From Symsagittifera roscoffensis (Eukaryota; Xenacoelomorpha; Acoela; Convolutidae): a stretch of DNA of 64,000 nucleotides. Under the pieces are notes generated by a model. It was given only the letters and a program-made list of their open reading frames with translations. It was not told the DNA's origin and did not search any database. Location: positions 32,106,141 to 32,170,140 of the forward strand of contig NC_087071.1 of NCBI RefSeq assembly GCF_963678635.1, written 5' to 3'. A program made the translations under genes and the position numbers. This document shows positions 50,927-63,928 of the stretch, piece by piece (position 1 is the first letter of the stretch; each line of letters starts with the position of its first letter).

Positions 50927-53900
50927 ATGTTTCACTTCAAGCAACATCTGAATGCTTGCACGCTACGTGCCGCAACATGCTGTCCTGTGCATGTGAACAG
51001 TTGCAGATTGGGATCGAACTTTATAAACTCCAAAACTGCAGCTCAACTGTGGCAGAGTGTGACTCCTCATGACCAGAAACCACACACGGGTCAGTAGTTG
51101 TTGTTCAGCTCTTTGTCATTAAGACCCTCCCCCCCCATCCCCGTCCGGCTCTCAAAAAAATTTCGATCCCTGTAGAGTTGAAAATCAATGCTTCAAATGC
51201 ACAAAAAATTGAAACAGAAAAAACAATGAGAGCTTTTTGCTGTGCACCACTTTTTTATCAGTCGTACAGGATTTATCTGAAAACCGATTTTCACCAAGTG
51301 AATTACATAAGATATAGCGAAACCCGAGTTTGTTTCTTTTTGTGCAATGCTGAGAATTTATCAAAGCCCTTTGTGCATTTCAAGGAGTCTAAAAGCGAAG
51401 AAGTACAACCAACCGATCTTAGATGGATTCTGAAACGCACAAACACGAAATTTGTGCCTTCCCCCTCTAAGTTATTGTCAAAAAAGTCATTAAGTGATTG
51501 TCGAGCGAAGCTCTTACAGTGCTGATTTAAATTATCCTTAGAAAGCGAATAAAACTTGAAACTCCAAACGCGTTTTTTTTACGTTGGATTGAGATTAGAC
51601 AAAAAGTGAAGAAAACAGAAGTTCAGAGTTTCACCAGAATGCTTCTGGTGCATTTTTTTTGCGACATTTGCAACTTAAATTTTACCTCAAAAATGAAAAT
51701 GAGTCTATTTGGTTTTTTAGTGAATCATAAATTACGCTAAATCTACCAAGTTAATTGATATAAAATTTTTAATTAAAAGAAGGCTCTTACACAGTCCAAA
51801 AAAGTTCTTAAATGATAAGACCTGTATAACAATAGAATTTTGCTTGGCAGCCAAAAAGGTAATTTTTAATATATAAAACTCAAAATCTTTATCAAAGTTT
51901 CAAACGTTTTGCCCAAAATTTTAAAGATTTTACTCTCGGAAAATTTTGTTGGGCTGTGTAAGCGGCTTCTTTCGATCGATATAATGTTGTTGGTTTTGTC
52001 CGCTTAATTTAAGTCATTTCAATTCAGAGATGGACACATATCCGCTTCGCCACCGCTCTCTTTATTAACCAAGTAAACATTTAAAGGTGGAAAGCGGTTA
52101 ATTAGACGAGCAGTAAAGGACTTAAACTTCGGCAGGCCAGTGGGCACGGGCAAATTGGGCATCCAATGGCCGGGACTGAATGCCCCTGTGAAGATTGCCC
52201 ACTACAATGAGAAGATGCAAAAGGCATACGAAGGAGGTGAGCAAAATATAGTTAATGACTAATTGTTGGCAAAATCGGTGGCCTTGAGCAATCTAATTGG
52301 TCAAAAACTAAAGCATTTTAGGTTAATTAGTTTGTCGGTTCCGTTTTTACGTGTGGAAATCAGTAACAAGATGAAATTCGACGTGAAAATGAGCAGTTTT
52401 AGGTTAATTAACTTCGTTCAGATTCGTTGACCGAAAAGGATATTGCCAAGAATTTGGCATTAACTATATAGTAAGACAATTTAGTTTTGCAGGACTCAAT
52501 AGTTTGGGTTTTTCTAAGTATCAATAACGCTGTGAAGACACTTGTATAGGTCATGTTGATTCTACTTTTTTTTTTCAGATCAAATTTTATTTTTCGGTCT
52601 TAATAATTTTTCGGTCCCAATAAGAGTTTTTTGGTCTCAAGTTTTAAAGGACTCAATAATTTGTGTTTTTCTAAGTGTCAATAACGTAGTGGTGTCAACA
52701 ATTGGATCAAATTTGATTTTTCGGTCTGAGTTATAGTTTCTTTTTAAGTTCAATTTATCTTCATCTGCTCAAAGGAAAACACAATAGGTTCTCAAATCAC
52801 GAGAGTGGAAGTAGGGCGAATGAGAAACCTGAACATCTAGTGAATGTGCATTTAAAATATAGTTTTTAGATTGCGCAGCGTAATAAAAATTTTACCTATT
52901 CATTCAGTTTTCGAAAGTGGAATTTAATATTCAGATTTCCAAGCGGAATAAAAATTTTACCTCTTGATCCAGTTTTCTCAAATTTAATTAATTTTATCTA
53001 AAAAGTGTCGATTATAATTTGTTCTTGATACTCAAAGAGCTTTAAGGCCGGATAGTTTTTCTTTGAAATTCGAAAGTTCAAAAATTTTTTTTTAAAAGTT
53101 TTTTTCTTGTTTTCTTGCTGTCTTTTGGCTATGTTCATTTAATGGGCAAAACTGAATTAACTTAAACCATTTTGAGTTATCTTTTTAGTCTTAATCTTAC
53201 TTTTTGTTCAAGAATTAGCTTCGAATTCGTATTTTAGGCTCAGACGAAGTTCCCCTTCCTGGTTCGCATGGCCTGACCAAGTCCTGGATGCAATCCGAAA
53301 GTGCTGCACGCAAGCTTGTCTTCTCGAAACGAGCTATAAATGCAGACGAATTATCTGAAACTTCAAGGTCCGATCAATCACCACCAAGAAACAGAAATGA
53401 TGCTGGAGATCAAAAAGGCTACCGAGGTTTCGTGAAAACTGGAGCTGGTCGAAATTCAAGAGAGTTTTCAACGTTATGCAGTTCTAAAAGGGACATTGAC
53501 TTTGTTAACATCGTGAATGTAATATACTCGAAGCGAGAGTTTTCAACATTATGCAGCTCGAGCGGGAACCTGAACTTAATTAATGATGTGAACATAACTG
53601 ATTTGAGGAGTTTTTCAAGTCAAGGGGGTTCAAATACCGGAGTTAGTGGAGGTGGCGTTCGTTCGCCAGCTAGTCGCTTCAATACAGTTCGTATTGATCA
53701 AGCTTTAGGATCTATTAAAACCATGAGAGAAAAGCAAGCGGAAAAATTCGACGCTGCTGAAAAACGAATTAAAAAGAGAAGTTATAATGCGCCTTTGAGT
53801 ATTAGAGGCTGGACCTCGAAATCTCTTGGAGGATTGTCAGTTGGAGCTCCTTCGCCAAAGGGTAATCTTTAGCTAAAACTTGAAACTTTTTAACCTTTTC

Positions 53901-56900
53901 TTAATGTCCAGGCCAGCTGTTTGAAGGAAAGAGGTTTGATTTGTCATTTCAGTTTAATTTGCAATGGTTGGTTTAAAAAAACTGATTTAAGCAACCGTAG
54001 TAATTAAAGTCTGGATTGTTTTTGCTGTTTTTAGCGCGTGTATGCAACAACATATTGCTTTTTTAGAGCGTGTAGAGCGAAATGCGACAACTTGTTGCTG
54101 TAAAAATTACCTCTGATCTAATTCTTCGGCTGGGCTTTTCTAGCTATATTTGTATGGCTAGATTTGTGTTGTTCTCTTACTACGAAAAATTGATAGCATG
54201 AAATTTCAAGGAGCTACGGACTTCCATTTTTAGGTGTCGTGGATTATGAAGGTTTCCAGACGAAGATCTTGGAGGTCAAAAGAGTCTGTACGATGAAAGG
54301 GAGGTTTGGAAGAGTGTACAAGAAATGGGTTCTTGTTGCGTGTGGAAATCAAAATGGTCTGATTGGATATGCGTTTGCAAGAGGTATGTGAATGTTAACA
54401 TTACTTAGCATAGAATTCATGGCGATTGCTTGACTTTTGAATCGGCTAATTCCTGGAAAAACTGTATGTATATAGGCAGGGGTGGATCTAGGGTTTTTCG
54501 AGTGGGGGATTTTCAAAATTTTGTCGATCTTTTTTAAGTCGACTAAATTGATTTTCCGAGCACTACCAGAACACTATAAAGACCTTGTTCTGACCGGAAG
54601 TTGTGTGCCGCAGGCAAATTAAAAAAAAACGGGTCAAAATCGACGTGTTTGGGTACTTTTTGAAAAACTTAGACCATAAAATTGCGTTTTTTTTCGGCGT
54701 GCTCCCCTTTGGAATTAGTATATACTGGGCGTTTTAAAATTTTAGGGTTAGTTGGCCTAAAATGGGTGCCTTTGGTCGGCGAGGAGCTCGAATCTCTGAG
54801 GAAAAGGTGTCAACTCCCCTGCCCTCCTTAAATCCGCCTCTCTAAATAAGTTACTCTTGTACATGAAGAAGTAACAAACAATTGTCTACATATAACTCAA
54901 AAATAAGAACTTCGGAATTCCTTTTAAGTCTTTGGCCTTAAAATTATGAATTTTTGTTAAGCACTACTTGACTTTTTGTTGAAGTTTTCAAAATTTTTGT
55001 GTTTCCCACTTTTTTGAGAAATTTTATGATTTTTGAGCTTTTCATAAGTATAATTTAGGTCTTTTTTTATATTCATTATTAAGTTAATGGCAGATGAATT
55101 TACTGATTTGAAACGAATGATTTTTGTTTGATTCAGCCGATCAACTGACACAAGCGGTGCGTATTGCGAAGAACAATGCATCCAAGAAGTTGATCTTCGT
55201 AGAGAGACACAACAATAATACAATATACACTGACTCAACAGTTGATATGGACAGGACCACTGTTCATATGAGGAGAGTGATGCCAGGACATGGACTCAGG
55301 TGTGTACCACTCATTTTGGCGTTTTTTAAGAGTCGATATACGTAATCAATCACCCATTGAACGTAGATAATGGTCAAGCTCTTATAAAGCTCGTGAAGAT
55401 TTTTTTCAGGAAAAGTCCTAAAATTAGTTCACATTCAAATTTGATTTTTTTTGCGGTTTGACTTTTGATTTTTTTTTGTCAAGTTCTTTTCGTTTACTTT
55501 TTCAAAACCAAGAAAAACTTCACTATCTTACAACATAATGATCAAGCTTACCAAAAACTATCAACTTCTAGTTTCGAAAGTGGAATTAAATTTTCAGATT
55601 TTCCAGTGGAGTAAAAACTTTACTTTTTGATCCAGTTTTCTCTCATTAAATTAATTTTATCTAAAAAGTTTCAATTGGAGTTCAAAGATTTTTAAACTCT
55701 TATATTTTTAATTTTGAAATTTGGAAGTTCAAGTTGAGGTTCAAAGTTGACTCTTGCTTTCATTGACTCTCTTACAAAGGATGTTTCACTCATTCCTCCC
55801 ATATTTCAGAAGCTCATAATTACCTTGACGATCAGTGTTGTTAACCAAACTAGCGTAGTATTTTCTAACCTAACCCGCAAATAAAAGTGTTCATTGAAAA
55901 TTGAACGTGTTCACTTATTTGGTGGCGTTTTTGCTATCATCACAGTCTAGCGTTGGAATTTTCATAGCAACGGTTCTCTGCTTTGTTTCTGGCTAGTTTT
56001 TGAGATTTAATAAGCGTCCGTGGCTGATTGGTTTGTGCGTGAGACTTAGCTCAAAACTATTTCACGCGATCATTTTTCGAAGTGAAGGGGATAAAAATTA
56101 TCTGTTGCATTTCGCGCGAGTTGCTCTTTCGGTATTGGAGAGAGTAATTTGCCTTCCTTGAACTGAGTTGAATTGAGCTTCAAAAAAATCGAAAATCAAA
56201 CTGGCGAAAAGGAAACAAAAAATTTCAACATGATCCATATAAATGTCATCAATACGTTCAGTGACAGTTGAACTGAAAGTAAATAGGATTGCTCGCATCT
56301 GTAGAAGTTATAAGGAGGTATATACAGCTTTAAAAATCTGTTCTTTTGAAAACAATATCATTGTTTTCAAAATGTTTGATTACAAAACGTTTTTTTTCAG
56401 ATACGTTGAACAGATACGTTGAGCGGCAGTCGAAAGCTCCAGGGTTTGGCCCTGATGTGAGCAGTCTTATTTTACGCCATGACGGAGGTTATATAAATCG
56501 TTGATGTTTTTCCGTTTTTTTAGAAGTCCTAAAAGTTGTTCACGCTCCTAATTGAGTTTTTGCAGTTTAACTCATGATTTTTCAGTCAAATTGTTCGGCT
56601 ATAATTGCAAAATATGCTCTCCAAGTACGAAAGTGGATTTGAAGTTTAAGATTGCTCAGCGGAATAAAAAAATCTTAATTTTTGATCCAGTTTTTTTTTT
56701 TTCAAATTGGGTCAGTTTTATGAAAAAAGAGTGGATCATAAATAAGAACTACAATATTTACACTTTGAAATTCGGAAAATAATTTTTGTTTAAAAAGTTT
56801 TTTCTGTATCCTTGCGTTCTTTGAATCGTTTCCAACTGTTCCAAGTTTCTAGACTATGTTCTACAACTTGTGAGATGCGAAGTAAGCCGGCTCAGAAGAT

Positions 56901-58603
56901 GTTCCAAAATGAATTGAGACAGGCTACTTGTCCTATTTTTTACGTTATTAAAGCCGAAATCTATCACTTTGAACTTAAAACAGCCTATACTTTGTTCCTT
57001 TTTGGTTTGAATTTATCATTTTCTTCATTTGAAAACCATTCCATTGACGTTCTAAGGCACTCGGACCATTGAGGGCTTTGCCCTGATTTTCCTGATAATC
57101 TTCAATTTCTTTTGCTAAATTGACGGAAAAATACTCTCTTGAATTACAGGATTGCTAACTTTGCAAAAAATGGAGGTTGACGCTTAGTTTCAATAAAATA
57201 ATGAATTCTCACATTTACCACTCACAAAAAAACGACACTAATTTGATACCTTTTTTTGTAGTTTTTCAAATAAATGAGGTTGGCAAATTCGGTGCTACCT
57301 AGCACAGCAACCGGCTGTCCTTGTTATTTTTCAATCTTTGTTTTTTCTCCTTTGAGCTGAGTTTTATGTTCTCTAGTTTTGGTTTTCTTGCACCCAATTA
57401 TTGCCGCCATTCGAACAGATCAATTTCGTATAATTTGTTTCATATCTATAATTTAAACTTAAAAACATCATGGAAATCAATCGCTTCTTTTTTGTTTCGT
57501 CTTGTAAGTTTCGCGTTCTGTTGTTTTTATTGTTGTTCAATTCATCTCGATTTTTTTAGAAGTATAAGTGAAAATGATACATGCAACAATGCGAGCATGA
57601 ATGAAAGTGCTTTAAACATCTGAAAAAAATCTAACTCAAACAAAAATCTGGTTTAACATTATGGTTTAATTTTTTGTATCAAAGGATCACTTAATTAAAC
57701 TAAGTGTGAGTAAGCCTCATCCAGTTTTCTTTTCTCAGGTGTTCGCGTGTGATCCGTGAGATTTGCCTGCTAGCCGGCATCTCCGATCTGAGAGCCAAGA
57801 TAGAGGGACCAAATAACACCCTGAAAGTAGTCATGGCAACATTCGAGATACTAGCCAACCAGAAGCCCTATCAGGAACAGGCGGATGAGAAGAAACTTAA
57901 TGTTGTCAAGTTTAGAGAAGACGCGCCTTTTTATCCCATTCTTCTGGGTGAGTTAAAATTACTTGTCTTGCAACACTGAAAAATTGCAAATGATTTTGAA
58001 AATGACTTCGATCTGGTTTAAATGTTTCAAGAACCATTTTTGCAGACATTTGAAAAATGATGTCGATCTGATGACAAATTTTTTCAAGAACTTTTTTTTG
58101 TATTTACATGTAAAGTTCAAAAATTGTTCTGCTTTCAAAATTTTCATCAATAACTGCAATTTTTTCGTTAATACATGCAATATAAAGTTATATAAAGGTA
58201 TCACATGCGAAGCAGGGGGGAGTGGAGATCGTTACTAGGTGCAATATTCATGTAGACGTAGCCTTTAGTTTGTCATTAATGTAAAGGTGTATTATCATCA
58301 TCAGTTATCTCGGCGATTGGGAGATTATTAAAAATACCGAAACTAGCTGCTATTATTAACTGTGTTTCAGCCTCACCTCAAGACGGACAAACGAGACCAG
58401 GTAGCAACTTACCAGCAGAGGGTGAACTGACTTATGACGAATTAGATCAAACGATCTACGCATTCGAACACAGACTAGACAAAAAAGAAAAAGTGAAGAG
58501 GTTCTACGGAATCGAACCCTCTTTCTCGCCTTTCCGAAGACCAGGAAAGTTGTATGTGCCTGAGCTTAGAAAGGCAAGCAGAACTATTCTGGACAAACTG
58601 TAA
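50927..58603 (+). CDS. MRPS5: Mitochondrial small-subunit ribosomal protein uS5m (7 exons, 563 aa)
   Basis: Exons: 50927-51089, 52087-52236, 53238-53861, 54234-54383, 55137-55299, 57739-57947, 58371-58603. All are GT-AG, phases agree, and the total is 1692 bases. The N-terminus is basic and Cys/Ala/His-rich (MFHFKQHLNACTLRAATCC), like a mitochondrial presequence. Exon 2 has DLNFGRPVGTGKLGIQWPGL, a metazoan MRPS5 signature. The end of exon 3 has GWTSKSLGGLSVG. Exons 4-5 carry the S5 RNA-binding domain (YEGFQTKILEV, WVLVACGNQNGLIGYAF, AKNNASKKLIFVERH). Exon 6 is the S5 C-terminal domain (GLRCSRVIREICLLAGI). It acts in the decoding/mRNA-entry side of the mitoribosome. It is about 130 aa longer than the human protein, mainly in exon 3, which contains an internal duplication of REFSTLCSS units. 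Confidence 0.92.
52500..53120 (+). repeat. Dispersed repeat copies in MRPS5 intron 2
   Basis: Several units with AGTATCAATAACGYTGTGA, TATAGGTCATGTTGAT, TTTTTCAGATCAAATTT, CAGTTTTCTCAAATT and AAGAGCTTTAAGGCC, matching the family at 48190-49000. Two tandem sub-copies (52490 and 52660) are visible. Confidence 0.55.
54481..54845. mobile_element. Degenerate hAT-type MITE in MRPS5 intron 4
   Basis: It starts CAGGGGTGGATCTAGGGTTTTTCGAG and ends TTAAATCCGCCTCT. The interior matches 41279-41700 (AGTCGACTAAATTGATTTT, AAAATTGCGTTTTTTT, GGCGTGCTCCCC). Terminal bases are mutated and no target duplication is recognisable. Confidence 0.7.
55357..56830. repeat. Mixed dispersed repeats in MRPS5 intron 5
   Basis: 55357-55760 and 56480-56830 belong to the TCAGGAAAAGTCCTAAA / GTTCACGCTC family. 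55840-56050 is copy B of the repeat at 41780-42060, ending in a tRNA-like GTCCGTGGCTGATTGGTTTG. No coding sequence seen between exons 5 and 6. Confidence 0.5.
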
Positions 58604-61060
58604 TGAACTTATTTGTGATTTGTGAATTCATGTCTGTTTAAAATACCTTTTTCCTCAAAAGACATACTTTTTGGAATCGAGGAGACTAATCGCCTTGCAG
58701 AAGACCCAAGTTTCCGATTTGTAGTTTGTTATTCAGTAAAAAAATATTCAGTATAGAGCTTTTTTTTTGAAATTGCTCACGCTCATGTTTTTTTTGCGGT
58801 TGATTTTAAAAATTCGTATTCATGTGCTAAATGGAAGGCAAACATCGCTCTCCTGTAACTGAAGTGCGCAATCAAAATCCTCTTAAGCGAAGAAATTTCA
58901 AATAACATTTTTTCCCACACTTATCAGGTTCCACGGCGAAAACAGTATTCTGCATAATCAGCTTCCATGAAAAAAAAATGTCATTATTTCTAAATTAGTT
59001 ATCACCTTGCAGAAGATCCGAGATTTTGTTTTGTGGTCAAGATTTCAATGAAAAACTGTTGGTTGAGTTTTTTCGTTGAAAGAAAACAGTCTGAGTTATT
59101 TTTTTACATATGTTATAAGCAATGTTATTTTTTGCTTTCATATGTTTAAGCAAGGAAATGGACAATTTTTTTATTTTAAAACCAAATCAATTGATAACAG
59201 TGTCCCAAACTTGTTAAACCAAAATAAAAGCAAATTAAACACATCGAATTTTACAATAAATCGCTTAATTGAAAGTTCCTAGTTCAAAAACGAAACACAG
59301 TCAGTCAATTAGATCTAGGAAATGAAAACGACCCTATACAGAGAAAGAATTTCATGTTTACAAAATTACTGAAATCCCTTTCAGCATTCATAAATAATTT
59401 ATCAATTGTGTTGAAAATAATAAGATTAAAACATGGAGACAAAAACTCGAAAGTTTGTCTATGTTTGCATTCAAAATTTTATTTTTAGCTGAGGATCTTT
59501 CAGAGAATTTAACAAAATTTTCAAGTAGAGCCTATGTAAGCCTCTATTTTTTGTTTGAAAGTAATCTGTTAAATTTTCTCAATGCAATTCAAATGTTTTT
59601 CCTTCTCAATGCAATTTAAATGATCTGGTGCACTTTTTAGGCAGCTTTTTTCCAAATTTTGGGTTTTTAACATTTGATTGAAAAATGTTCTGTAGTTTGA
59701 AACACTTTTAAGACTAGCTAATTTTTATCATTTTTGGTTAAATGGGTTGGGATGATTTTTGTCAGGTTCTTTTGACTGTTTTAGGAGTATTTTTGCCAGT
59801 TTCAGGAAACTTTTATAGCTTAAGTATTACGAGGCCAAACTGTGCACTGGATAGGCGCCCAATTTGCTGTGTGTAATTTTGAGGAATCCAGAGAAAAGTC
59901 CTTAAGCATGGTAAAATTTGTCGGAACAATCAAAGAAAACGAAAAAACATAAGAAGAGCAAAAAGAGCGTCCTTGTTGCGGAATCCGCTAACAGTTAGCA
60001 GAATACACAATTTGACCACGTAGGGAAATCTTTTTCTGTTTAGTTTTGTTTTCCGCTTAAAAAGGTTCGACTCAAGTTTTTTCACTTTGTCGCCACTTGG
60101 TTATTGGTTCTTAATGCTTGCTAACTCTGTTTCTGAACCTTATCCAAGGCAAACGTATGAGAGTTTTACAGATAGTTTTTTGAATTTTTCAATTATATTT
60201 TTCAGCCTAAAGTTTCAAAAAAAAGACCTACTTTTCATTTTTTATCAAATCCTGCAATGCAAGGTTTTAACTGTATTGCAAATTTTGCACGCTCCGCTTT
60301 GTCTCATTGGGTCGTTCATAGAGAATCACTTGCGAAGTTGGCGCAGCTAGTTTGAATCTTCCAAAAAAGATATGGGACATCTTAATAATCGTCATCAATA
60401 CTTTTCGCATAAGCAGTCTCCTTTGTTGATATGACGGTTAGCATTGACACAAGTTTGATTTTTTGTTTCTTGATAGCTCAATTGGACAATTCTGTCTTTT
60501 TTTCACTAAATTGCCAAGTTTGAATTATTGCTCTGATGCGTGTATGTGAAAAAATTTTCTGGGGTGGCAATGGTTAGTATGAGCAAGGTTTTTTTTCCAT
60601 TTCATGATTGGTTAATTGCTCATATAATTTAAAACAAGCTTACTATTATTGTGACAGCACTTGGATTTTTTCATAAGACTTTAAACGCGTTTACTCGAAT
60701 GACATTTTTTTTACCGTATATGACTGGATTTTGTTACCGATTTCGTTCAGAATTTGTTTGGGACTATAGTCGGATTTATTTTGGACTTTGACCCTTGTTC
60801 AGACTACAAGTTTTGAGCGCAAGCTGAATTGATTGGGACACCATTGATGTACCTCGACTCGGGCAAGTGTGTTTTTGATAAATAATATCTCGTTTCACAA
60901 GCATTTGTTTTTGCAGGGACGTTTTTTGCAGTAGAAAACAAAATTTCGCCAAATTCTGATGATATAATTGATTGAAATGAATGTTTTTTTTTGTTCAGCC
61001 ATTTTTCAGCGATTAAATGAATTTTACTGCTTTTTGTGCTGATAAAGCTACTATAGTTCT
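58604..61060. other. Intergenic region downstream of MRPS5
   Basis: AT-rich. No gene or RNA is recognised apart from a weak copy of the intronic repeat family near 58740-58860. Short ORFs here have no coding character. Confidence 0.45.
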
Positions 61061-61071
61061 GCTGGACGCCC

Positions 61072-61435
61072 TCTCCTCAGAGATTCGACCCCCTACCGAC
61101 CCAAAGGGTCCCCCTTTTGTACTTTTTTGAGATATCCATATCTAGCGACGGACCACAAAAATTTTCTAAAGGCGCCAAAAAATACTAGTTTTGAGGGATG
61201 AGCGCGCGCCAAAAAAACGCAATATTTTGGTCAAAATTTTCCAAAAAGTGCCTAAAAACGCGTTTTTCAGCCTGTTTTTCAAATTTTTTACTGCGGTAAA
61301 GAAAGTTTGGCCAAAACAGGAAGAAAACAATGCGTTGGGAGAGCTCGAAAAATCAATTTGGTCGACCAGAAATTTTTTTTTTGAAAATCCCCCCCCCCCC
61401 CCCCCCCCCTCGAGAAAATCCTAGATCCGCCCCTG
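61072..61435. mobile_element. hAT-type MITE, one end missing
   Basis: The interior and right end (AAAATCCTAGATCCGCCCCTG) match the family at 39215-39585, in the same orientation. The left end lacks the CAGGGGCGGAT terminus. A run of about 20 C lies at 61390-61408. No target duplication can be checked. Confidence 0.8.
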
Positions 61436-61734
61436 CATGAATTGACACTGTTTATCTCCTTAAATTTGAACAAAATGAGTTTAATTGTTCGATTGTAGGG
61501 TATAATGTTGGTTCGAAATTTTGCAAAAAATTTGTATCATAAAAAACTTAGTATCATTAGTCAATTTTTTCCTCATTATTTTTCGGCCAAAATTATCGAA
61601 TTTCAGAAAAACGATGAAAAATTTTTTTTGTTCATTTTATCCGGCTGTTTCAGTTCAGCACTATAGTAGATAGCTGGTAAGATAGAGGGTTCATATGATT
61701 CATATTTTTTTAGCTCACTGAGAAGATTAAAACT

Positions 61735-61790
61735 GTAGCTGATTCAGAGATAATCAGCTCGGAGTTCGAAGGTTCAACCCTGTTTCTTCA
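61735..61790 (+). repeat. Possible tRNA-like SINE head
   Basis: GTAGCTGATTCAGAGATAAT (A-box-like) is followed about 30 bases later by AGGTTCAACCCTG (B-box-like). The structure is degenerate. Confidence 0.3.
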
Positions 61791-61799
61791 AAGTACTAC

Positions 61800-62408
61800 C
61801 TTAGGAGTGAGGTTTTCACCGCTTTCATGTTTCAGTCCTGTTCATGGATATTGTAATGCTCATCAGAGCCTAAATCAGTGGTGGGAAACTGATTTTTCTC
61901 TGAAACAACGATTACTACAAACAGCCTAAATATAATCGCGTGCAATTTTTTAAAATCTTAGTTGAATTAATTCGATTATTGTGGCAGACGCAAAGAACTT
62001 AAAATTTGATGTCGAAACCGAATCTTTTAAATTTAAGAAAAGTTTTCATTTTTCTATGTAATAAATTACAAACAATGCGTTGCATATGAAACAATACTAA
62101 ACTGAATATCCACTCCAGAAGCAAAAAAAAACTGTTTTTCAGAAAAAAAGAATGCGATGACTTCTAGGAATAGAGGCAAAAATAGTCGAAGATTCAGAAT
62201 TATATATATTTTTATGTACATTTTGATAATTATTTACAATTGGTGTTCCATAATTTATCATAACTAGGAATATTTTGGCGTTTTAAAATTTATGGTAATT
62301 TTGTACACTTTGGCGTTCCAGAAATCATCAAAATTAGGAACATTTTGGCGTTTTTGGATTTATGATAATTGTGTAGATTTTGGCGTTCAAATCATTCAGA
62401 AAATCTGA
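61800..62408. other. Region downstream of the galaxin-like gene
   Basis: AT-rich. Three imperfect repeats of the phrase ATTTTGGCGTTTTAAAATTTATG/ATAATT, with a period of about 60 bases, lie at 62215-62395. No gene seen. Confidence 0.45.
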
Positions 62409-63928
62409 TTAGCAACTCCCGTCGCTTATCTGTTTGATCTGAGATCCACAGCATTGATAGAGGCCGTTCCTATCTTCCATCACATTTCCGTCACAGCATA
62501 TGTCATCGATTTGACTGTACACATTTGGACCACAGCAATTAGGGTTCGCTTTGGCGTCGGCATTAACCCAGGTACCCTCGCAGCAAATTTTCTGGCCTTG
62601 TATGGTCCCCTCGGTCGGGCAGCTTCGTCTGACCAGGCTCTGAGGCCAGTTGCGTCTGTGTTCGTGATGGATTTTGCTCTGGCAAACTAAAAATAGCTAA
62701 AACTATGAGAGCTTATGGTCATAAGACTGAAATGAAAATGGATCCTCCTTTTGTTTGATGTAAGCTTGTTCTGGTCAAGTGGCACAGAATTTTTCAAATA
62801 TTTGCAATGAATAAAAAGCTCACAACTTTGGCAAGTTTTGTTGAATTTTTGCAAAGGTTTTTTTTGACGGAGAAAAAGAACGTTCTAAAGTAGTTACCAA
62901 GTACCAAAATATCTGATTGAGTTTTTAGGTATAGCCTTTGCCTTCTTTCAATTTCAGTCCCATTTTTTGTTAGATTCACTGCAAACAATTTTCCAGTCAG
63001 AATGCAATTTGCAATGAAACATTGGTCTCCTGTTTTGAATTTTAGATTCTTGTATGCAGCGAGTTTTTCTTCAATTTTCTTTTTCTTTTTTTCTGGAGGC
63101 CGGCGATGAAAACTTTTATGATCAAAATTATTCTCGAGAATTGACTTTGTCCAGACTAAATTAGATTAAGTGATTCATTCTTTTCGATGGAACTTAGTTA
63201 ATCTTCACAATTTTTTTGAAAAAAATGACGAACGTTTTTCAATCAGGTTTTCTTCAGGAAAAGAGTGAACTCAGTTTGCCATATTGCCTTTTTCAATGTC
63301 GCCGAGTATACAAAGTCAACCTTCAGACTTTCTACAATTTTTTTAATGATTAAAACCAACAAATTACGAGGTGAGAAAATCCAAATCAATTTCAAATTTA
63401 TTTAATTATTCCTAGTTATGATAAATTCTGGAGCGTCATATTGTAAATAATTATCAAAACGTTACATATATATGCAAATAATTCTGCAGCTCTTTGACTA
63501 TTTTTTTTCTATCCCTAGAAGTCATCGCTTTACTAAGCGATCATTGCTGGTTGATTGCTTAGTAATTTATCCTAAGTTATACGTCTCACCTTAGATCGTC
63601 AGGTTTTCTTGACAAACGTTATAGTAGAAACAATAGTTAGAAGAGGTATGAATTAATTAGCTGGATAATTACAAAGCACAGGGTTATTATATTAAATAGA
63701 TGAGTCACTTAATTATTTTTTATCGGTACCAATTTCAGTTTAATTACGCTTACGATTATAAAATATATGTCGATTCGGTGTAGTAAGAACTGGCAAACTC
63801 GCCAGATTTAGCGCATTCTCTTTGAAAAAACTTCTTTTTTTTTCAATTTGTTTTCTTAAAAATCATCAAAAACACTTACCAGTGAAAAGGCACAGTGCGA
63901 GGGAAAACAAAATTATAGATTTCTGCAT
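62409..63928 (-). CDS. Small secreted galaxin-like cysteine-rich protein (2 exons, 108 aa)
   Basis: Exon 1 is 63928-63880 and exon 2 is 62686-62409. The donor is GTAAGTG, the acceptor TTTTTAG, and the phase is consistent (327 bases). Exon 1 encodes a signal peptide, MQKSIILFSLALCLFT, and the mature part starts near CQSK. Exon 2 has paired cysteines in a regular pattern: ICCEG, NCCGPNVY, ICCDG, QCCGSQ and a last Cys before the stop. This x-CCG-x3-Y-x5-6-CCxG arrangement is the repeat of galaxins, extracellular matrix proteins first known from coral skeletons and later found in other animals. About one and a half to two repeats are present. A secreted matrix or mucus role is likely; biomineralisation cannot be inferred. 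It is transcribed toward MRPS5. Confidence 0.75.
62687..63879 (-). other. Intron of the galaxin-like gene
   Basis: About 1.2 kb, AT-rich with many A and T runs. No ORF or known repeat recognised. Confidence 0.6.

Noticed and set aside
51178-51525. A 115-codon ORF upstream of MRPS5 exon 2 as its first exon.
   Set aside because: The exon at 50927-51089 gives the conserved N-terminal region (NFINSKTAAQLWQ) and the right phase. The 115-codon ORF matches nothing in the family.
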